A DNA stretch of 7,325 nt from Lachnospiraceae bacterium (GTDB lineage: Bacteria > Bacillota > Clostridia > Lachnospirales > Lachnospiraceae), in contig JAAUZS010000131.1 in NCBI GenBank assembly GCA_014804495.1, positions 40,801 to 48,125 of the forward strand. The letters are read 5' to 3'. Below, piece by piece: positions 1-7,094 of the stretch (the first letter of the stretch is position 1; the number at the start of each line of letters is the position of its first letter). Under the pieces are notes generated by a model, which saw nothing but the letters and a program-made list of their open reading frames with translations, was not told where the DNA came from and made no database searches. Made by a program: the position numbers and the translations under genes.

Positions 1-1400
1 GCAAATCCATGCAGACATACTCCCATAACCGCGGCTTCTTCCGCCTCCATTCCCTGTGCAAGCAGACCGGTAATAATTCCTGCCAACACGTCGCCGGAAC
101 CTGCCGTCGCCATTCCGGCATTACCTGATGTATTTATAAATCCTTTTTCTGCACCCGGACATGCCACAATTGTTCTTGCATCCTTACAGACTACAATACA
201 ATGCATACTATCGGCAAGTTTTTGCGGGTACTCGGTCAGATTCCCAGACACTTCTTTAATACTGCATCCGTATAATCTTGCAAATTCCCCAAGATGGGGA
301 GTCAGAATAATCTTTCTGTTTAACGGCTTATCTATCATACCCGCAAGTAAATTCAAACCGTCGGCATCTATTACAATTGGCAGGCTGCTCTCATTCAGGC
401 ACTTATTAAGCATCCATACGGCCTCGCTGCCCATCCCGATTCCCGGTCCTATAAGAATACAGTCCGCCCATGACAGGGACTTTTCAAATTCTTTATCAAA
501 ATCGGAATTTTCGCCATAAACTGTAAGCATCGCCTCCGGCAGGGCCTCCAGTATGACATCCCGATTTTTACGTGAAGTCACGATTTTAACCATGCCCGCT
601 CCCATCCTGAAAACACTTCTGCCTGCCATAACAGCCGCGCCACACATGGAATCACTGCCGGCAATCACCAGAGCCTTACCGAATGTTCCTTTATTACCAT
701 CAGGTCTTCGCATAGGAAGCCTTATATCATCTATCGAGTCATAAGTATACCAATACGGCTTCTTTCCCAAAAAACTGTGTTCATCAATTCCCATCTGTCC
801 GCATATGATTTTACCACAATATCCTGCTCCGGGATAGAGAATTTCCCCAAGTTTAATAAATCCGTAAGAAACAGTCAGGTTCGCACGAACTGCACATCCG
901 AGGATATGTCCTGTACCGGCATGAATGCCTGACGGAATATCTATGGAGCATACATAACTGTCCATTTCATTGATCTTTAAAACAGCTTCTTTATATATTC
1001 CCTCTATATCTCTTGATAACCCGATACCAAAAACTGCGTCGATTACTATATCATATTCACTTTCCGGAATTCTGTCATAAGGCTCATACCCATATCCTTC
1101 CAGAATTTTAAGCTGTAATGCAGTTTCTTTGCTGCAATTCTCACGATTTCCAAGCAGGGTAAAATCAACCTTGCAGCCCTGCAGCATCAAAAGTCTTCCG
1201 ACTGCAATCCCGTCACCGCCGTTATTGCCACATCCTGAAGCAACTAACACTCGATACCCGGCATCGCCCTTTTCCCTTCTTAAATATTCCACAGTCACAA
1301 GCGCGGCACGTTCCATTAACACAATTGACGGATAGTTAAAACATTCTATTGTATTCTTATCATATTGCTTCATTTCCGACTGCGTTACAAGATATTTCAT
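1..1400 (-). CDS. nnr: Bifunctional NAD(P)HX epimerase / ADP-dependent NAD(P)HX dehydratase (NnrE-NnrD fusion), 3' end cut by window edge
   Basis: This cytosolic enzyme repairs NADH and NADPH damaged by hydration. The N-terminal half interconverts R- and S-NAD(P)HX, and the C-terminal half dehydrates the S form using ADP. I translated it by hand: 466 complete codons are present from the ATG at 1400, and the usual length of about 500 suggests some 35 residues are missing. The epimerase (YjeF_N) domain spans about 1-215, with GNNGGDG (58-64), DAVFGIG (121-127), DIPSG (154-158) and K183 in a KLG motif. The kinase-like dehydratase domain starts near 235, with GTFGKALVIAGS (238-249), GPGIG (318-322), DADGLN (345-350), TPHLGEF (367-373) and NAGMATAGSGDVLAG (427-441), where D437 is the expected catalytic base. 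All key motifs are intact. The start lies one base after the preceding gene's stop. Its SD (GAGG, six bases upstream) is inside that gene's last codons, which implies co-transcription and probable translational coupling. Confidence 0.95.
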   Translation of the reverse strand, partial: MKYLVTQSEMKQYDKNTIECFNYPSIVLMERAALVTVEYLRREKGDAGYRVLVASGCGNNGGDGIAVGRLLMLQGCKVDFTLLGNRENCSKETALQLKILEGYGYEPYDRIPESEYDIVIDAVFGIGLSRDIEGIYKEAVLKINEMDSYVCSIDIPSGIHAGTGHILGCAVRANLTVSYGFIKLGEILYPGAGYCGKIICGQMGIDEHSFLGKKPYWYTYDSIDDIRLPMRRPDGNKGTFGKALVIAGSDSMCGAAVMAGRSVFRMGAGMVKIVTSRKNRDVILEALPEAMLTVYGENSDFDKEFEKSLSWADCILIGPGIGMGSEAVWMLNKCLNESSLPIVIDADGLNLLAGMIDKPLNRKIILTPHLGEFARLYGCSIKEVSGNLTEYPQKLADSMHCIVVCKDARTIVACPGAEKGFINTSGNAGMATAGSGDVLAGIITGLLAQGMEAEEAAVMGVCLHGF

Positions 1401-1401
1401 T

Positions 1402-2058
1402 TTAATCCTCTTCCCAGTTTTCAGTTCCATTTGAATTGTCTTCACTATATCTGTCCGGATTATATTTCATATCAAATATTTCTATCACATCAGCCCCGAA
1501 AATATCATGCATATATGAATACAGTTCATTGTTCTGCGCTTCTTTTTCCTGCTTACGAACCATTTTTTTCTTTAATTCACGGCGTATATTACTAATCCAT
1601 TCATTTATTATGCTTAATTCCTTTGTATTTTCCTGCAGTTTCTTATAGCAGGTTTCCATAGTCGCAAGCATCAGCTTTTTATTGGTTCTGTCGATTTCCC
1701 TCGGCAGCTCCAGCATCTCTTCTTCATAATCATTAAGTTTTTCGTTACATTCCTCAATAAGCCGTTTATGCACATCCATTTCCTTATTAAGTCTCTTACT
1801 GTTAGGCGACTTCATCAGATTGTCCGCAATTACCATAACTTCATTCATAAGAGTTTTCTTTAATTTCTTAATATCCTTACTCTCTGTATTAACTTTTCCC
1901 TGCCGCTTTATCAACTCATTCATCCGTTCTTCCAATTCATTGATTTCATGCGTGGAATCAACATGGTTAAAAAGCTTATGCCACTTATTATCCAGAATCA
2001 AAACCGGGATTTTTTTCCCTTCCAGTGCATTTTTAAAAACATCATCTTTTTTTGACAT
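1402..2058 (-). CDS. Conserved-looking coiled-coil protein of unknown function, coupled to nnr
   Basis: I do not recognise a named family. The product has 218 residues, is highly charged and has no signal peptide or membrane segment, so it is probably cytosolic. The N-terminal 30 residues (KKIPVLILDNKWHKLF, 15-30) look like a small folded segment. Residues about 35-175 are Lys/Glu-rich with spaced Leu/Ile/Met, as expected for a long antiparallel coiled coil broken near 83-88 (KSPNS) and 118-120 (LPR). A second compact motif follows (MHDIFGADVIEIFDMKYNP, 183-201), then an acidic tail ending WEED. An upstream in-frame ATG at 2076 would add six residues. I prefer the ATG at 2058 because GGAAGGA lies nine bases before it, whereas the longer start has no SD. 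It ends one base before nnr, so it is the first gene of that unit. A structural or adaptor role is possible, but nothing shows a function. Confidence 0.8.
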   Translation of the reverse strand: MSKKDDVFKNALEGKKIPVLILDNKWHKLFNHVDSTHEINELEERMNELIKRQGKVNTESKDIKKLKKTLMNEVMVIADNLMKSPNSKRLNKEMDVHKRLIEECNEKLNDYEEEMLELPREIDRTNKKLMLATMETCYKKLQENTKELSIINEWISNIRRELKKKMVRKQEKEAQNNELYSYMHDIFGADVIEIFDMKYNPDRYSEDNSNGTENWEED

Positions 2059-2067
2059 GCAATCATA

Positions 2068-2074
2068 TCCTTCC
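2068..2074 (-). promoter_or_regulatory. Ribosome binding site deciding the start of the coiled-coil gene
   Basis: Read on the minus strand this is GGAAGGA followed by nine bases and ATG at 2058. It overlaps the alternative upstream ATG (2076-2074), which itself lacks any purine-rich stretch before it. The site therefore favours the 218-residue product. Confidence 0.65.
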
Positions 2075-2109
2075 ATCCATCAGTCAGGTGAATCATTACT
2101 TCTTGTAAT

Positions 2110-2138
2110 AGAATATCACTTATCCGCTTTGCAAACAA
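2110..2138 (-). promoter_or_regulatory. Weak candidate promoter for the coiled-coil / nnr unit
   Basis: On the minus strand a TTGTTT box (2138-2133) is followed after 17 bases by TATTCT (2115-2110), which is preceded by TGA, an extended -10 element. The -35 box matches consensus at only three of six positions and the -10 at four of six. It is the best candidate I found before the gene, about 50 bases upstream of its start. It faces away from the ABC-F promoter. Confidence 0.3.
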
Positions 2139-2156
2139 GCATTTTCATTCTGCCCC

Positions 2157-2184
2157 TTGACTATAAAACAGCCTGTGATATAAA
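2157..2184 (+). promoter_or_regulatory. Sigma-A promoter of the ABC-F gene
   Basis: TTGACT (2157-2162) is followed after 16 bases by TATAAA (2179-2184), with TGA directly before the -10 as an extended -10 motif. An overlapping TAAAAT at 2181-2186 gives 18-base spacing as an alternative. Transcription would start near 2191, giving a leader of about 40 bases, too short to hold an attenuator like those of many drug-inducible ABC-F genes. Confidence 0.65.
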
Positions 2185-2216
2185 ATTGTCTGTAGCGTGT
2201 ATTACTATTGCATATT

Positions 2217-2222
2217 AAGGAG
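2217..2222 (+). promoter_or_regulatory. Shine-Dalgarno of the ABC-F gene, fixing its start at 2230
   Basis: AAGGAG sits seven bases before the ATG at 2230. The longer open frame from an ATG at 2197 would place this SD inside coding sequence and add eleven residues with no counterpart at the usual ABC-F N-terminus (MILSVSNIHKSF is typical). Confidence 0.85.
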
Positions 2223-2229
2223 CATTCAC

Positions 2230-4143
2230 ATGATACTTTCAGTTAGCAATATACATAAATCTTTTAATGAAGTTCCGGTTTTACAGGATGTATCATTCCA
2301 TATCGAGGCACATGAAAAAGCTGCCATCGTTGGTATTAATGGCGCCGGTAAGACTACGCTTCTGCGTATCATAATGGGAGAACTTCCTGCCGATATGGGA
2401 ACAGTTACCTTCTCCAAGGGCTTGTCTATTGGATATCTTTCCCAGCATCAGGCAGTGTCCGGTGAAAATACAATATATGATGAAATGTTATCCGTCAAAC
2501 AAAATATTATTGAACTGGAACAGCAGATACGTTCTGCCGAATTGCAGATGAAAACTGCTTCCGGTAAAGAACTTGATAATCTGATGGAAACCTACGCGAG
2601 ACTGACCCATGCTTTTGAAGACGGAGGCGGTTATTCATATAAGAGTGAGCTGACCGGCGTTTTGAAAGGACTCGGATTTGAAGAAAGTGAATTTTCCAAA
2701 TCAGTCAGTACACTCTCCGGCGGTCAGAAGACCAGAGTAGCATTAGGAAAACTGTTATTACAAAAGCCTGAGCTTATTATACTCGACGAGCCTACAAACC
2801 ATCTGGACATGTCCTCTATCACATGGCTTGAAACTTATCTGCTTAACTATAAAGGAGCGGTGATCATTGTATCCCATGACCGCTACTTTCTCGACCGCAT
2901 CGCAGGAAAAATAATTGAGCTTGATAATACAAAGGCCGCCGTATTTACCGGAAATTATTCTGCTTATGCCGCTAAAAAGGAAATGCTGCGTGCAGCGCAG
3001 TACAATGCTTATATGAACCAGCAGCGTGAAATCAAGCATCAGGAAGAAGTCATAGAGAAATTAAAATCATTTAATCGGGAAAAGTCCATCAAACGTGCGG
3101 AAAGCCGCGAAAAAATGCTGAGTAAAATAGAGGTTCTTGAGAAGCCTGTAGAAGTCCGAAGCGATATGCACCTTCATTTAGAACCGCGCATATTTAGCGG
3201 AAATGACGTGCTGCATGTAGAGAATTTATCTAAGTCTTTTGGTGAAATGACGCTGTTCAGGCAGCTCTCTCTCGATATAAAACGAGGAGAACATGTAGCC
3301 ATAATAGGCGACAACGGAACCGGAAAAACCACAATACTAAAGATTATAAACGAACTGATTTCGCCGGATACCGGCTTAATACGTCTCGGCTCTAATGTGG
3401 AGATTGGATATTACGATCAGGAGCATCATGTCCTTCACCCTGAAAAAACTCTGTTTGATGAAATTTCAGATGCTTATCCGAGCCTGACCAATACGGAAAT
3501 CCGTAACACTCTTGCTGCTTTTCTGTTTAACGGCGAGGATGTGTTCAAGAAAATAGAATCTCTAAGCGGTGGGGAACGTGGACGTGTTTCGCTGGCAAAG
3601 CTCATGTTGTCCGAATCCAACTTTCTGATTCTTGACGAGCCGACCAATCACTTGGATATTATGTCTAAGGAAATATTGGAAGACGCGATAAACGGCTATA
3701 CAGGGACCGTACTGTATGTCTCACATGACCGTTATTTTATTAATAAGACTGCAAGCCGCATACTGGAACTGAATCAAAAGACTTTAACCGAGTATCTGGG
3801 TAATTATGAATACTATCTGGAGAAAAAAGAGGAACGTCTTGCCAAGCTGACCGATACGTCTGTCTCCGACTCTTCTTCCGTACAGAAGCTATCTGATAAT
3901 AAGCAGGACTGGAAGAAAAAAAAGGAGGAGCAGGCAGCCAAACGTAAAAAAGAAAACGAACTTAAAAAATGCGAAGACAGGATTGAAGCATTGGAAAACA
4001 GAAATGATGAAATAGATGAACTGATGGCGGCTCCCGATGTATGTACCGATGTGGCTAAGCTTCAGGAATTATCAAAGGAAAAAGAGGGGAATGAGGCAGA
4101 GCTTGCAGGGCTGTATGAGAAATGGGAAGGGCTGTCAGAATAA
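2230..4143 (+). CDS. ABC-F family ATPase (ribosome-associated translation factor, YdiF/Uup-like)
   Basis: The product has 637 residues and two fused ABC ATPase domains with no membrane segments, which defines the ABC-F class. These proteins act in the cytosol at the ribosomal E site, aiding stalled or difficult translation. Domain 1 has Walker A GINGAGKT (35-42), signature LSGGQ (162-166), Walker B with E187 in LDEPTNHLD, and switch H216 in SHDRYF. Domain 2 has GDNGTGKT (360-367), LSGGE (445-449), E470 and H499. The charged helical linker between them (about 245-310) is the P-site-tRNA interaction region. Residues about 555-637 form a Lys/Glu-rich coiled-coil tail, as in B. subtilis YdiF and E. 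coli Uup rather than the tail-less EttA. Length and tail best fit a housekeeping ABC-F. A resistance role cannot be excluded from sequence, but the short linker and lack of a long leader argue against it. It stands alone between its own promoter and terminator. Confidence 0.93.
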   Translation: MILSVSNIHKSFNEVPVLQDVSFHIEAHEKAAIVGINGAGKTTLLRIIMGELPADMGTVTFSKGLSIGYLSQHQAVSGENTIYDEMLSVKQNIIELEQQIRSAELQMKTASGKELDNLMETYARLTHAFEDGGGYSYKSELTGVLKGLGFEESEFSKSVSTLSGGQKTRVALGKLLLQKPELIILDEPTNHLDMSSITWLETYLLNYKGAVIIVSHDRYFLDRIAGKIIELDNTKAAVFTGNYSAYAAKKEMLRAAQYNAYMNQQREIKHQEEVIEKLKSFNREKSIKRAESREKMLSKIEVLEKPVEVRSDMHLHLEPRIFSGNDVLHVENLSKSFGEMTLFRQLSLDIKRGEHVAIIGDNGTGKTTILKIINELISPDTGLIRLGSNVEIGYYDQEHHVLHPEKTLFDEISDAYPSLTNTEIRNTLAAFLFNGEDVFKKIESLSGGERGRVSLAKLMLSESNFLILDEPTNHLDIMSKEILEDAINGYTGTVLYVSHDRYFINKTASRILELNQKTLTEYLGNYEYYLEKKEERLAKLTDTSVSDSSSVQKLSDNKQDWKKKKEEQAAKRKKENELKKCEDRIEALENRNDEIDELMAAPDVCTDVAKLQELSKEKEGNEAELAGLYEKWEGLSE

Positions 4144-4157
4144 CAGCCCTCTTTTTT
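4128..4157 (+). terminator. Rho-independent terminator of the ABC-F gene, overlapping its stop codon
   Basis: AGGGCTGT (4128-4135) pairs with ACAGCCCT (4143-4150) in an 8-bp stem around a 7-base loop, followed by C and six Ts (4152-4157). The TAA stop at 4141-4143 lies in the loop and first base of the 3' arm. The T-tract touches the stop codon of the convergent icd gene. In the opposite direction the hairpin is followed only by UUCCCAUU, so it would be a poor terminator for icd. Confidence 0.85.
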
Positions 4158-5370
4158 AGTCTAATATGCTCTCTAAGGTTTCCCGAATTGCTTTAATGAA
4201 ATCAAGGCTGTTAAGTATTACAGGATTTTTACATTCTGAAATTAAGGATAGGCTCTTAGTCATCTTTCCGCCTTCTACCGTCTTAATACATGCCTTTTCC
4301 AGCTTATCTGCAAATGCGGACAGTTCTTTATTTCCATCCAGCTCGCCTCTTTTGCGAAGTGCTCCTGTCCATGCGAAAATCGTCGCTATGGAATTAGTAG
4401 AGGTTTCCTCTCCCTTCAGGTGTTTGTAATAATGACGCTGCACCGTTCCATGCGCTGCCTCATATTCATAAACGCCGGTCGGGGATACCAGCACGGAAGT
4501 CATCATAGATAGGTCGCCATAGGCGGTTGCCACCATATCCGACATCACATCTCCGTCATAATTTTTGCATGCCCAGATAAATCCGCCTTCAGAACGGATA
4601 ACTCTTGCCACAGCATCATCAATCAACGTATAGAAATACTCGATTCCAAGCTGTTCAAATTTTTCCTTATACTCTGCATCATAAATTTCCTGAAAAATAT
4701 CTTTAAATGTATGGTCGTATTTTTTGGAAATGGTATCCTTGGTTGAAAACCACAAATCCTGTTTTGTATCCACCGCATAACTAAAGCATGCCCTTGCAAA
4801 ACTGGAAATAGATTTTTCCGTATTGTGTATGCCCTGCAATATTCCTGCACCTTCAAAATTATGTATGAGCTCCCTCACCTGCGTACCGTCTTCTGCCGTA
4901 TATACCAGTTCCGCCTTGCCTTTTCCCGGCACCTTGATTTCCGTATTCTTATATACATCACCGTAAGCATGACGGGCAATCGTGATTGGTTTATTCCAGT
5001 TCTTTACATAAGGAACTATACCTTTTACCAAAATAGGCGCACGGAAAACAGTTCCGTCAAGAATCGAACGGATCGTTCCATTAGGGCTTTTCCACATTTC
5101 TTTCAGATTGTATTCTGTCATTCTTGCTGCATTTGGGGTAATCGTTGCGCATTTTACAGCGACGCCATACTTTTTTGTAGCCTCGGCAGAGTCAATTGTC
5201 ACCTGATCATTGGTCTCGTTGCGATGTTCAAGTCCAAGATCATAGTATTCTGTTTTTAAATCAATATAAGGCATTAACAATTCATCCTTAATCATTTTCC
5301 AGAGAATCCTGGTCATTTCATCTCCATCCATCTCTACGAGAGGTGTAGTCATCTTAATTTTTTCCATCAT
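4156..5370 (-). CDS. icd: NADP-dependent isocitrate dehydrogenase, eukaryote-like homodimeric type
   Basis: This enzyme oxidatively decarboxylates isocitrate to 2-oxoglutarate, making NADPH (EC 1.1.1.42), in the cytosol. The product has 404 residues, and its sequence aligns by eye along its whole length with human IDH1 rather than with E. coli Icd. Shared blocks are MDGDEMTRI (14-22), KCATITPN (73-80), [10 protein letters not shown] (92-101), DGTVFR (105-110), RHAYGD (133-138), [15 protein letters not shown] (217-231), [14 protein letters not shown] (262-275), MTSVLV (290-295), [10 protein letters not shown] (305-314) and ETSTN (322-326). Isocitrate-binding R101, R110 and R133, catalytic Y140 and K211, and metal ligands D251, D274 and D278 are all present by this alignment. 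Two adjacent ATGs (5370, 5367) follow AAAGGAGG by six and nine bases. Either could be used. A GntR gene ends 36 bases upstream on the same strand, suggesting an operon. In an anaerobe this step probably serves glutamate synthesis and NADPH supply. Confidence 0.95.
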   Translation of the reverse strand: MMEKIKMTTPLVEMDGDEMTRILWKMIKDELLMPYIDLKTEYYDLGLEHRNETNDQVTIDSAEATKKYGVAVKCATITPNAARMTEYNLKEMWKSPNGTIRSILDGTVFRAPILVKGIVPYVKNWNKPITIARHAYGDVYKNTEIKVPGKGKAELVYTAEDGTQVRELIHNFEGAGILQGIHNTEKSISSFARACFSYAVDTKQDLWFSTKDTISKKYDHTFKDIFQEIYDAEYKEKFEQLGIEYFYTLIDDAVARVIRSEGGFIWACKNYDGDVMSDMVATAYGDLSMMTSVLVSPTGVYEYEAAHGTVQRHYYKHLKGEETSTNSIATIFAWTGALRKRGELDGNKELSAFADKLEKACIKTVEGGKMTKSLSLISECKNPVILNSLDFIKAIRETLESILD

Positions 5371-5392
5371 AGCATGCCTCCTTTTTCAATAT

Positions 5393-5401
5393 GTATTATA
5401 C
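5393..5401 (-). promoter_or_regulatory. icd: Possible icd-proximal -10 box inside a short dyad
   Basis: On the minus strand the gntR-icd gap holds GTATAATAC, which contains a perfect TATAAT (5400-5395) and is a dyad with GTAT/ATAC arms. No convincing -35 box is found 16-18 bases upstream (ATAAGG and neighbours), so this may be a weak internal promoter or chance in AT-rich DNA. The GTAT/ATAC arms resemble the operator upstream of gntR, but with three more bases between the arms. Confidence 0.25.
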
Positions 5402-5406
5402 TACTC

Positions 5407-6099
5407 TTACTTTTCGTCCTTATAAACGTCATATAATCCATTTTTTACCATATTATCATATGCATTAATTATATGTTTGTTGGCGAGTTCCTCCGCTTTC
5501 GCTGCATCTTTGGCTTTAATCGCTTCCATAATATGTCTATGTTCGTTATTTGATTCACGTCCCCTTATGTTCGTTGACAGTGTTTTCTGTCTGACACGAA
5601 GCACATACTGATGGAAATCCTTGAGCAATTGTTCTAACATCTTGGAATCACAAGCTTCATAGAGAATATCATGGAAACGATTATCTAACTCCGCCATCTG
5701 GTCCAAATGGCCTTTATCCGCGTGAAACTCTGCAAGATAGATATTTTCTTCCATCTCTTCCATCTGTTCCTTAGAAATCTTCTCAGTTGCCAGTCTGGCG
5801 CATAAACCTTCCAGCAGGGAACGGATCATATAAATATCTTTTACGTCTTTCGCCGTAATCCCTGTTACATATGCTCCTTTATTTGGAATAATCTGAATCA
5901 GTCCTTCTAACTCCAACTGTCTGAACGCTTCACGAACCGGGGTTCTGCTGACGCCCAGTTCTTCTCCGATAGCAACTTCTTTTAATTCTTCGTGTTCCTT
6001 GTACTTTCCGCTCAGAATGTCTTCACGAATCTTTCGAAATACTCTGCCGCTCAAGGAATAATTATCATTTATTGTGCTTTTGATATCATAATTATTCAT
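5407..6099 (-). CDS. GntR-family transcriptional regulator, FadR subfamily with FCD ligand-binding domain
   Basis: This is a DNA-binding repressor or activator of 230 residues. The N-terminal winged helix-turn-helix spans about 15-82, with the hallmark GVSRTPVREAFRQLELEGLI (49-68) and the wing PNKGAYV (72-78). The all-helical FCD domain (about 85-215) has the expected metal/ligand set D139, H143, H187 and H209, so it probably binds a metal plus a small carboxylic acid. It sits immediately upstream of icd on the same strand, so icd control and citrate- or 2-oxoglutarate-like effectors are reasonable guesses, not demonstrated. Its own promoter carries a GntR-type palindrome across the -10, pointing to autoregulation. 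The ATG at 6099 is preceded by AAAGGAG at an unusually long 13-base spacing. No better in-frame start exists. The specific orthologue cannot be named from sequence alone. Confidence 0.92.
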   Translation of the reverse strand: MNNYDIKSTINDNYSLSGRVFRKIREDILSGKYKEHEELKEVAIGEELGVSRTPVREAFRQLELEGLIQIIPNKGAYVTGITAKDVKDIYMIRSLLEGLCARLATEKISKEQMEEMEENIYLAEFHADKGHLDQMAELDNRFHDILYEACDSKMLEQLLKDFHQYVLRVRQKTLSTNIRGRESNNEHRHIMEAIKAKDAAKAEELANKHIINAYDNMVKNGLYDVYKDEK

Positions 6100-6112
6100 A
6101 ATAATAACTATG

Positions 6113-6119
6113 CTCCTTT
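6113..6119 (-). promoter_or_regulatory. Shine-Dalgarno of the GntR gene with long spacing
   Basis: AAAGGAG on the minus strand is a strong SD, but 13 bases separate it from the ATG at 6099, against the usual 5-9. No ATG, GTG or TTG lies in frame between them. Translation may be relatively inefficient, which would suit a regulator kept at low level. Confidence 0.6.
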
Positions 6120-6160
6120 CACAGCATGCTTACCCTTTTGGAATATGCACACCTCGTATA

Positions 6161-6172
6161 ATTGTATACAAT
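6161..6172. promoter_or_regulatory. GntR-type operator, perfect 12-bp palindrome
   Basis: ATTGTATACAAT is its own reverse complement and fits the GT...AC core with TNGT/ACNA flanks known for FCD-type GntR operators. It covers the -10 box of the gntR promoter entirely. An additional GTATA half-site at 6156-6160 gives a second, wider arrangement (GTATAATTGTATAC, 6156-6169). Binding by the gntR product would block its own transcription. That the adjacent regulator is the binder is inference. Confidence 0.7.
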
Positions 6173-6189
6173 CTTATCATTTATGTCAA
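6161..6189 (-). promoter_or_regulatory. Sigma-A promoter of the gntR-icd unit
   Basis: On the minus strand a perfect TTGACA (6189-6184) is followed by exactly 17 bases and TACAAT (6166-6161), five of six matches to the -10 consensus. The start point would be near 6154, giving a leader of about 55 bases. The -35 box lies only 14 bases beyond the subtilase stop codon and no hairpin terminator separates them, so read-through from the protease gene is also possible. Confidence 0.8.
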
Positions 6190-6202
6190 GAAGCTCCCGG
6201 TA

Positions 6203-7093
6203 TTAATCTTGCAGTAGATTAGCAATATCCAACATTCCCCATCCCTGCTTATTCCATGGGTCACCCAAATCTCTGGCGCTATATACAATTTTTCGCTTTA
6301 CCTGATCATTATTAAGATATGGATATTTTTGTAAAAGAAGGGCTGCCGCCCCTGATACAATTGGAGTTGCCATAGAAGTGCCGCTTTTTTTCACATAATA
6401 ATTTCCTCTGTTACTACAGGATTTAATGTCTGTTCCCGGTGCAACAATATCAGGTTTTCTATATAAAACAGAAGTATCTCCTCTTCCTGAGTAGTTTTCA
6501 CATAAATCACTCCTGTTCCCAAAATATCCGTCGTCATGGCAGCCTACCGTAATTACTTTACGACAGTTTCCAAGCGGCGATATTGTTCCATCCTTAGGTC
6601 CTGCGTTGCCAGCTGCACATACTACGACAATTCCCGACTGCCATACCGCTTCAAGAAGACCTTTCAGTTCTTCAACTTTTTTTGCCTCACGAGGTTCACC
6701 GATACCGACCGATATATTTAAGATGCGGATATTATAATTAATACGATTTTGCATTACCCACAACATTCCATGATACATGCTTTCAATTGTGCCGTCACCA
6801 TTTTGGTCCAATACCTTTCCTATGCAGAAAAAGCAATGAGGCGCTATACCTTTATATTTTCCATTGGACATAAGTCCGCTGCCGCCGATGCATCCGGCTA
6901 TATGCGTTCCGTGTCCGCTGTCGTCATATATCCTATCCCTGTGGTTTACAAAATCTTTAAATTCCACTATCCGGCCTGTCAAATCAGGATGCTTGTAAAT
7001 ACCTGTATCAAGCACTGCTACGGTAACCGGGCTGCCCTTACACGATTGCTGCAGGCTATCGCTGCAGCCTAACTGTTTTCTAACGCGATACAT
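6203..7093 (-). CDS. Subtilisin-family (S8) serine protease without signal peptide or propeptide
   Basis: The product is a 296-residue peptidase with the complete subtilase triad: D29 in VAVLDTGI, H61 in DSGHGTHIAG and S240 in SGTSMATP, plus oxyanion N163 in AAGNAGP. Substrate-cleft motif NISVG (126-130) and the C-terminal GWGMLDI are also typical. There is no hydrophobic signal sequence, and only about 20 residues precede the catalytic core, so there is no room for the usual inhibitory propeptide. This resembles intracellular subtilases such as B. subtilis AprX or Isp rather than secreted subtilisins. Ten cysteines are present, unusual for a secreted subtilase and compatible with a reducing cytosol. 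The ATG at 7093 follows GGGAG by six bases, but that SD lies in the 3' arm of a strong hairpin. The frame stays open for 22 more codons upstream without a canonical start codon. The natural substrate cannot be told. Confidence 0.9.
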   Translation of the reverse strand: MYRVRKQLGCSDSLQQSCKGSPVTVAVLDTGIYKHPDLTGRIVEFKDFVNHRDRIYDDSGHGTHIAGCIGGSGLMSNGKYKGIAPHCFFCIGKVLDQNGDGTIESMYHGMLWVMQNRINYNIRILNISVGIGEPREAKKVEELKGLLEAVWQSGIVVVCAAGNAGPKDGTISPLGNCRKVITVGCHDDGYFGNRSDLCENYSGRGDTSVLYRKPDIVAPGTDIKSCSNRGNYYVKKSGTSMATPIVSGAAALLLQKYPYLNNDQVKRKIVYSARDLGDPWNKQGWGMLDIANLLQD

Positions 7094-7094
7094 T

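Noticed and set aside
553..1335. Plus-strand open frames opposite nnr (553-744 and 1129-1335)
   Set aside because: Both lie antisense to the clearly coding nnr frame, with no SD or recognisable product.
2059..2076. Six-codon longer start of the coiled-coil protein at 2076
   Set aside because: No purine-rich site precedes it, while the GGAAGGA inside the extension is well placed for the ATG at 2058.
1820..2218. Plus-strand open frame of 132 codons opposite the coiled-coil gene and running through the divergent promoter region
   Set aside because: It is the hydrophobic-looking shadow of a Lys/Glu-rich gene and runs over the promoter and nearly to the SD of the ABC-F gene.
2197..2229. Eleven-codon N-terminal extension of the ABC-F frame from an ATG at 2197
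   Set aside because: The extension has no SD, contains the real SD (AAGGAG, 2217-2222), and does not resemble ABC-F N-termini.
2230..4143. ABC-F protein as an antibiotic-resistance determinant (Vga/Lsa/Msr type)
   Set aside because: It has a C-terminal coiled-coil tail, a linker of ordinary length, a short leader and no mobile-element context, all of which fit a housekeeping ABC-F better.
5371..6130. AGCATGC occurring before both icd (5371-5377) and gntR (6123-6129)
   Set aside because: A seven-base match at different distances from the starts is expected by chance and does not extend into the flanks.
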